Assembly (NCBI GenBank): GCA_035708745.1
Contig: DASTFJ010000228.1
Span: forward strand, 1 to 7,013
Direction: 5' to 3'
Length of the DNA: 7,013 nt
DNA from: JAMLHN01 sp035708745
GTDB taxonomy: Bacteria > Chloroflexota > Chloroflexia > Thermomicrobiales > UBA6265
In this document: in pieces, positions 5,950 to 7,013 of the stretch
How the letters are laid out: every line of letters begins with the position of its first letter
How positions within the stretch are numbered: the first letter of the stretch is position 1
Notes under the pieces: model-generated
Databases searched by the model: none
What the model was told of the DNA's origin: nothing
Seen by the model: only the letters and a program-made list of their open reading frames with translations
Made by a program: the position numbers and the translations under genes

Positions 5950-6723
5950 ATGGAATTACGAGTCGACGGTAAGGTAGCGCTGGTCACCGGCGCGGATAGT
6001 GGAATCGGACGGGGTATTGCCCTGCGGCTGGCCGAGTCGGGAGCGGATATCACGGTTTGCTACTACTCGGACCGGGAGGGTGCCGAGCAAACCGCCGCTG
6101 CCTGTCGCGCATTCGGGCGCAGGGCGATCGTGGCGCAGGGCGACGTGGGCGATCCACAGGCGGTGCTCGATATTTTCCGGCAGCACGACAACACCTTCGA
6201 CCGAATCGACATTCTGGTCAACAACGCGGGTGTCGGTTATGGCAAAGAGATCGTCGATCAGCCATTCGAGGATTTCGAGCGGACGATCCGCACGAACCTC
6301 TTCGGCCCGTATCTGTTCATTCAGCAGGCAGCGCGCCGCATGATCGCGCGGAACGAAGGCGGCCGCATCATCGACATCACCTCGGTCCACGAGGAAGCGT
6401 GTTCCGCGGGCGCGTCCGGATACAACGCGTCGAAAGGCGGATTGCGGAATCTGAGCCGAACGGCGGCCGCGGAGCTGGGCCGTTACGGCATCACAGTCAA
6501 TGTGATCGCTCCGGGAATGATTCTGACGCCGATGAACTTCCGCGCGATGAGCGACCCGGCCTATCTGGAGAGTGCCGAGCGGCAGATCGTCCTGGGTCGC
6601 GCGGGGCTGCCGGAAGACATTGCCAACATGGCCCTCTTTCTCGCTTCGGAGGCGGCGTCCTATTGCACCGGTCAGACACATTATGTCGATGGCGGGTGGA
6701 TGTTGACCTGGCCGCCGGTGTGA
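5950..6723 (+). CDS. Short-chain dehydrogenase/reductase, glucose 1-dehydrogenase-like
   Basis: Classical SDR of 257 residues that oxidises an alcohol or reduces a carbonyl with NAD(P)(H) in the cytoplasm. All landmarks are present: cofactor loop T13-G-A-D-S-G-I-G20, GDVGD (64-68), N91-N-A-G94, N116 in RTNLFG, catalytic S145, Y158 and K162, and the PG-x-x-x-T segment (188-193). The SVHEE stretch after the serine and the YVDGGW ending resemble glucose 1-dehydrogenases more than FabG, but specificity cannot be fixed from this. The ATG at 5950 is chosen because AGGGGGAG lies ten bases upstream and the protein then begins as family members do; the frame is open to 5725, but that part lacks SDR character. 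It is divergent from the SnoaL-phosphatase pair. Confidence 0.93.
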   Translation: MELRVDGKVALVTGADSGIGRGIALRLAESGADITVCYYSDREGAEQTAAACRAFGRRAIVAQGDVGDPQAVLDIFRQHDNTFDRIDILVNNAGVGYGKEIVDQPFEDFERTIRTNLFGPYLFIQQAARRMIARNEGGRIIDITSVHEEACSAGASGYNASKGGLRNLSRTAAAELGRYGITVNVIAPGMILTPMNFRAMSDPAYLESAERQIVLGRAGLPEDIANMALFLASEAASYCTGQTHYVDGGWMLTWPPV

Positions 6724-6768
6724 TTTTCGAGCGTCGCCGTCGTCCTGACCAACGTGGAGAGCCTGCCG

Positions 6769-6785
6769 TGAGCGAAGTCGAATGG
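6769..6785 (+). repeat. Degenerate intergenic repeat fragment (TGAGCGAAGTCGAATGG)
   Basis: This segment shares the TGAGCGAAG core seen in short GC-rich intergenic repeats of many bacteria, and resembles the inverted form of the CTTCGCTTGGCTCAG part of 6908-6927. Membership in one family is inferred. Confidence 0.4.
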
Positions 6786-6800
6786 AGACCTCTCGTCTCC
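6784..6800 (+). other. Small hairpin after the dehydrogenase gene
   Basis: GGAGAC and GTCTCC pair perfectly around a five-base loop, 60 bases after the dehydrogenase stop. No T run follows, so terminator function is doubtful. Confidence 0.35.
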
Positions 6801-6907
6801 CCGCAACCCTGCGACCATCGTCGTAGCGCAAGCACCCCGCATTGTGGTGATCGAACACGTTCTGGCGAAGTGGTGGGGTATCGCAGCAGTCGCGTAGGGA
6901 CGAGGAG

Positions 6908-6927
6908 AGATTCTTCGCTTGGCTCAG
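6908..6927 (-). repeat. Imperfect repeat copy 1 (inverted relative to copy 2)
   Basis: AGATTCTTCGCTTGGCTCAG matches the reverse complement of 6994-7013 at 16 of 20 positions, with the first nine bases identical. The pair is 66 bases apart and could also form a long-loop hairpin. Confidence 0.6.
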
Positions 6928-6987
6928 TGGTGCGTCCAATCGAACATGTCGGGTTGTGGCCCATCGTCGAAGTGCTCGCCCCCTATT

Positions 6988-7013
6988 GTCATTCTGAACG
7001 CAGTGAAGAATCT
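6988..7013 (+). repeat. Imperfect repeat copy 2, running to the window edge
   Basis: It begins GTCATTCTGAACGCAGTG and ends GAAGAATCT at the last base, so it may continue outside. It is the inverted partner of 6908-6927. Sequences of this TCATTCTGA...GAAGAATCT form are, to my recollection, frequent between genes in many environmental bacteria. Confidence 0.6.

Larger units (their letters stand above)
6724..7013. other. Non-coding right end with short degenerate repeats
   Basis: No convincing gene lies on either strand here; a minus-strand frame through it overlaps the dehydrogenase and shows no domain. The stretch holds three short repeat-like segments and a small hairpin, listed separately. 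It looks like a mosaic of intergenic repeat fragments. Confidence 0.6.

Noticed and set aside
5956..6939. Minus-strand open frame of 327 codons
   Set aside because: It is antisense to the dehydrogenase and composed of low-information Arg-rich sequence.

Overview
The window is bacterial, GC-rich chromosomal DNA with six complete protein genes, a two-gene toxin-antitoxin pair counted among them, and one gene cut by the left edge. The style fits a Chloroflexota bacterium, perhaps of the Thermomicrobia: high GC, a Tat-exported family-5 solute-binding protein with an RGRVDRRTLIKG-type signal, GTG and TTG starts behind strong AGGAGG sites, and degenerate AGATTCTTC...CTCAG repeats between genes. This placement is an inference from style, not from a marker gene. 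No rRNA, tRNA, CRISPR array or transposase was seen.

Layout from left to right. 2-949 (+) is the C-terminal part of a GlpD-type FAD glycerol-3-phosphate dehydrogenase. Facing it on the minus strand is an mntA-hepT toxin-antitoxin pair (1628 down to 979), joined by an ATGA overlap and lower in GC than its surroundings. Upstream on the same strand is a PLP enzyme of the D-threonine aldolase / D-serine dehydratase fold (2802 down to 1708). Divergent from it, with about 150 bases between starts, is a Tat-exported peptide/nickel-type ABC solute-binding protein (2956-4638, TTG start). That gene converges on a minus-strand pair across a short intergenic stretch holding four exact copies of a heptamer plus inverted copies. 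The pair is a SnoaL-like protein (5759 down to 5352) and a histidine-phosphatase / phosphoglycerate-mutase family protein (5351 down to 4749), which abut with no spacing. A short-chain dehydrogenase close to glucose 1-dehydrogenases (5950-6723) is divergent from the pair. The right end (6724-7013) is non-coding and carries short imperfect repeats and a small hairpin.

Most of the genes look like ordinary soil or thermophile-type carbon metabolism: glycerol-3-phosphate oxidation, solute uptake, D-hydroxy-amino-acid breakdown and a sugar or alcohol dehydrogenase. No single pathway unites them. The most distinctive points are the MntA homologue that appears to have Gln where the family normally has its third catalytic Asp, the PLP enzyme whose C-terminal metal motif reads D-x-C instead of H-x-C, and the heptamer repeat between convergent genes. 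I did not find convincing evidence for an entirely new system.
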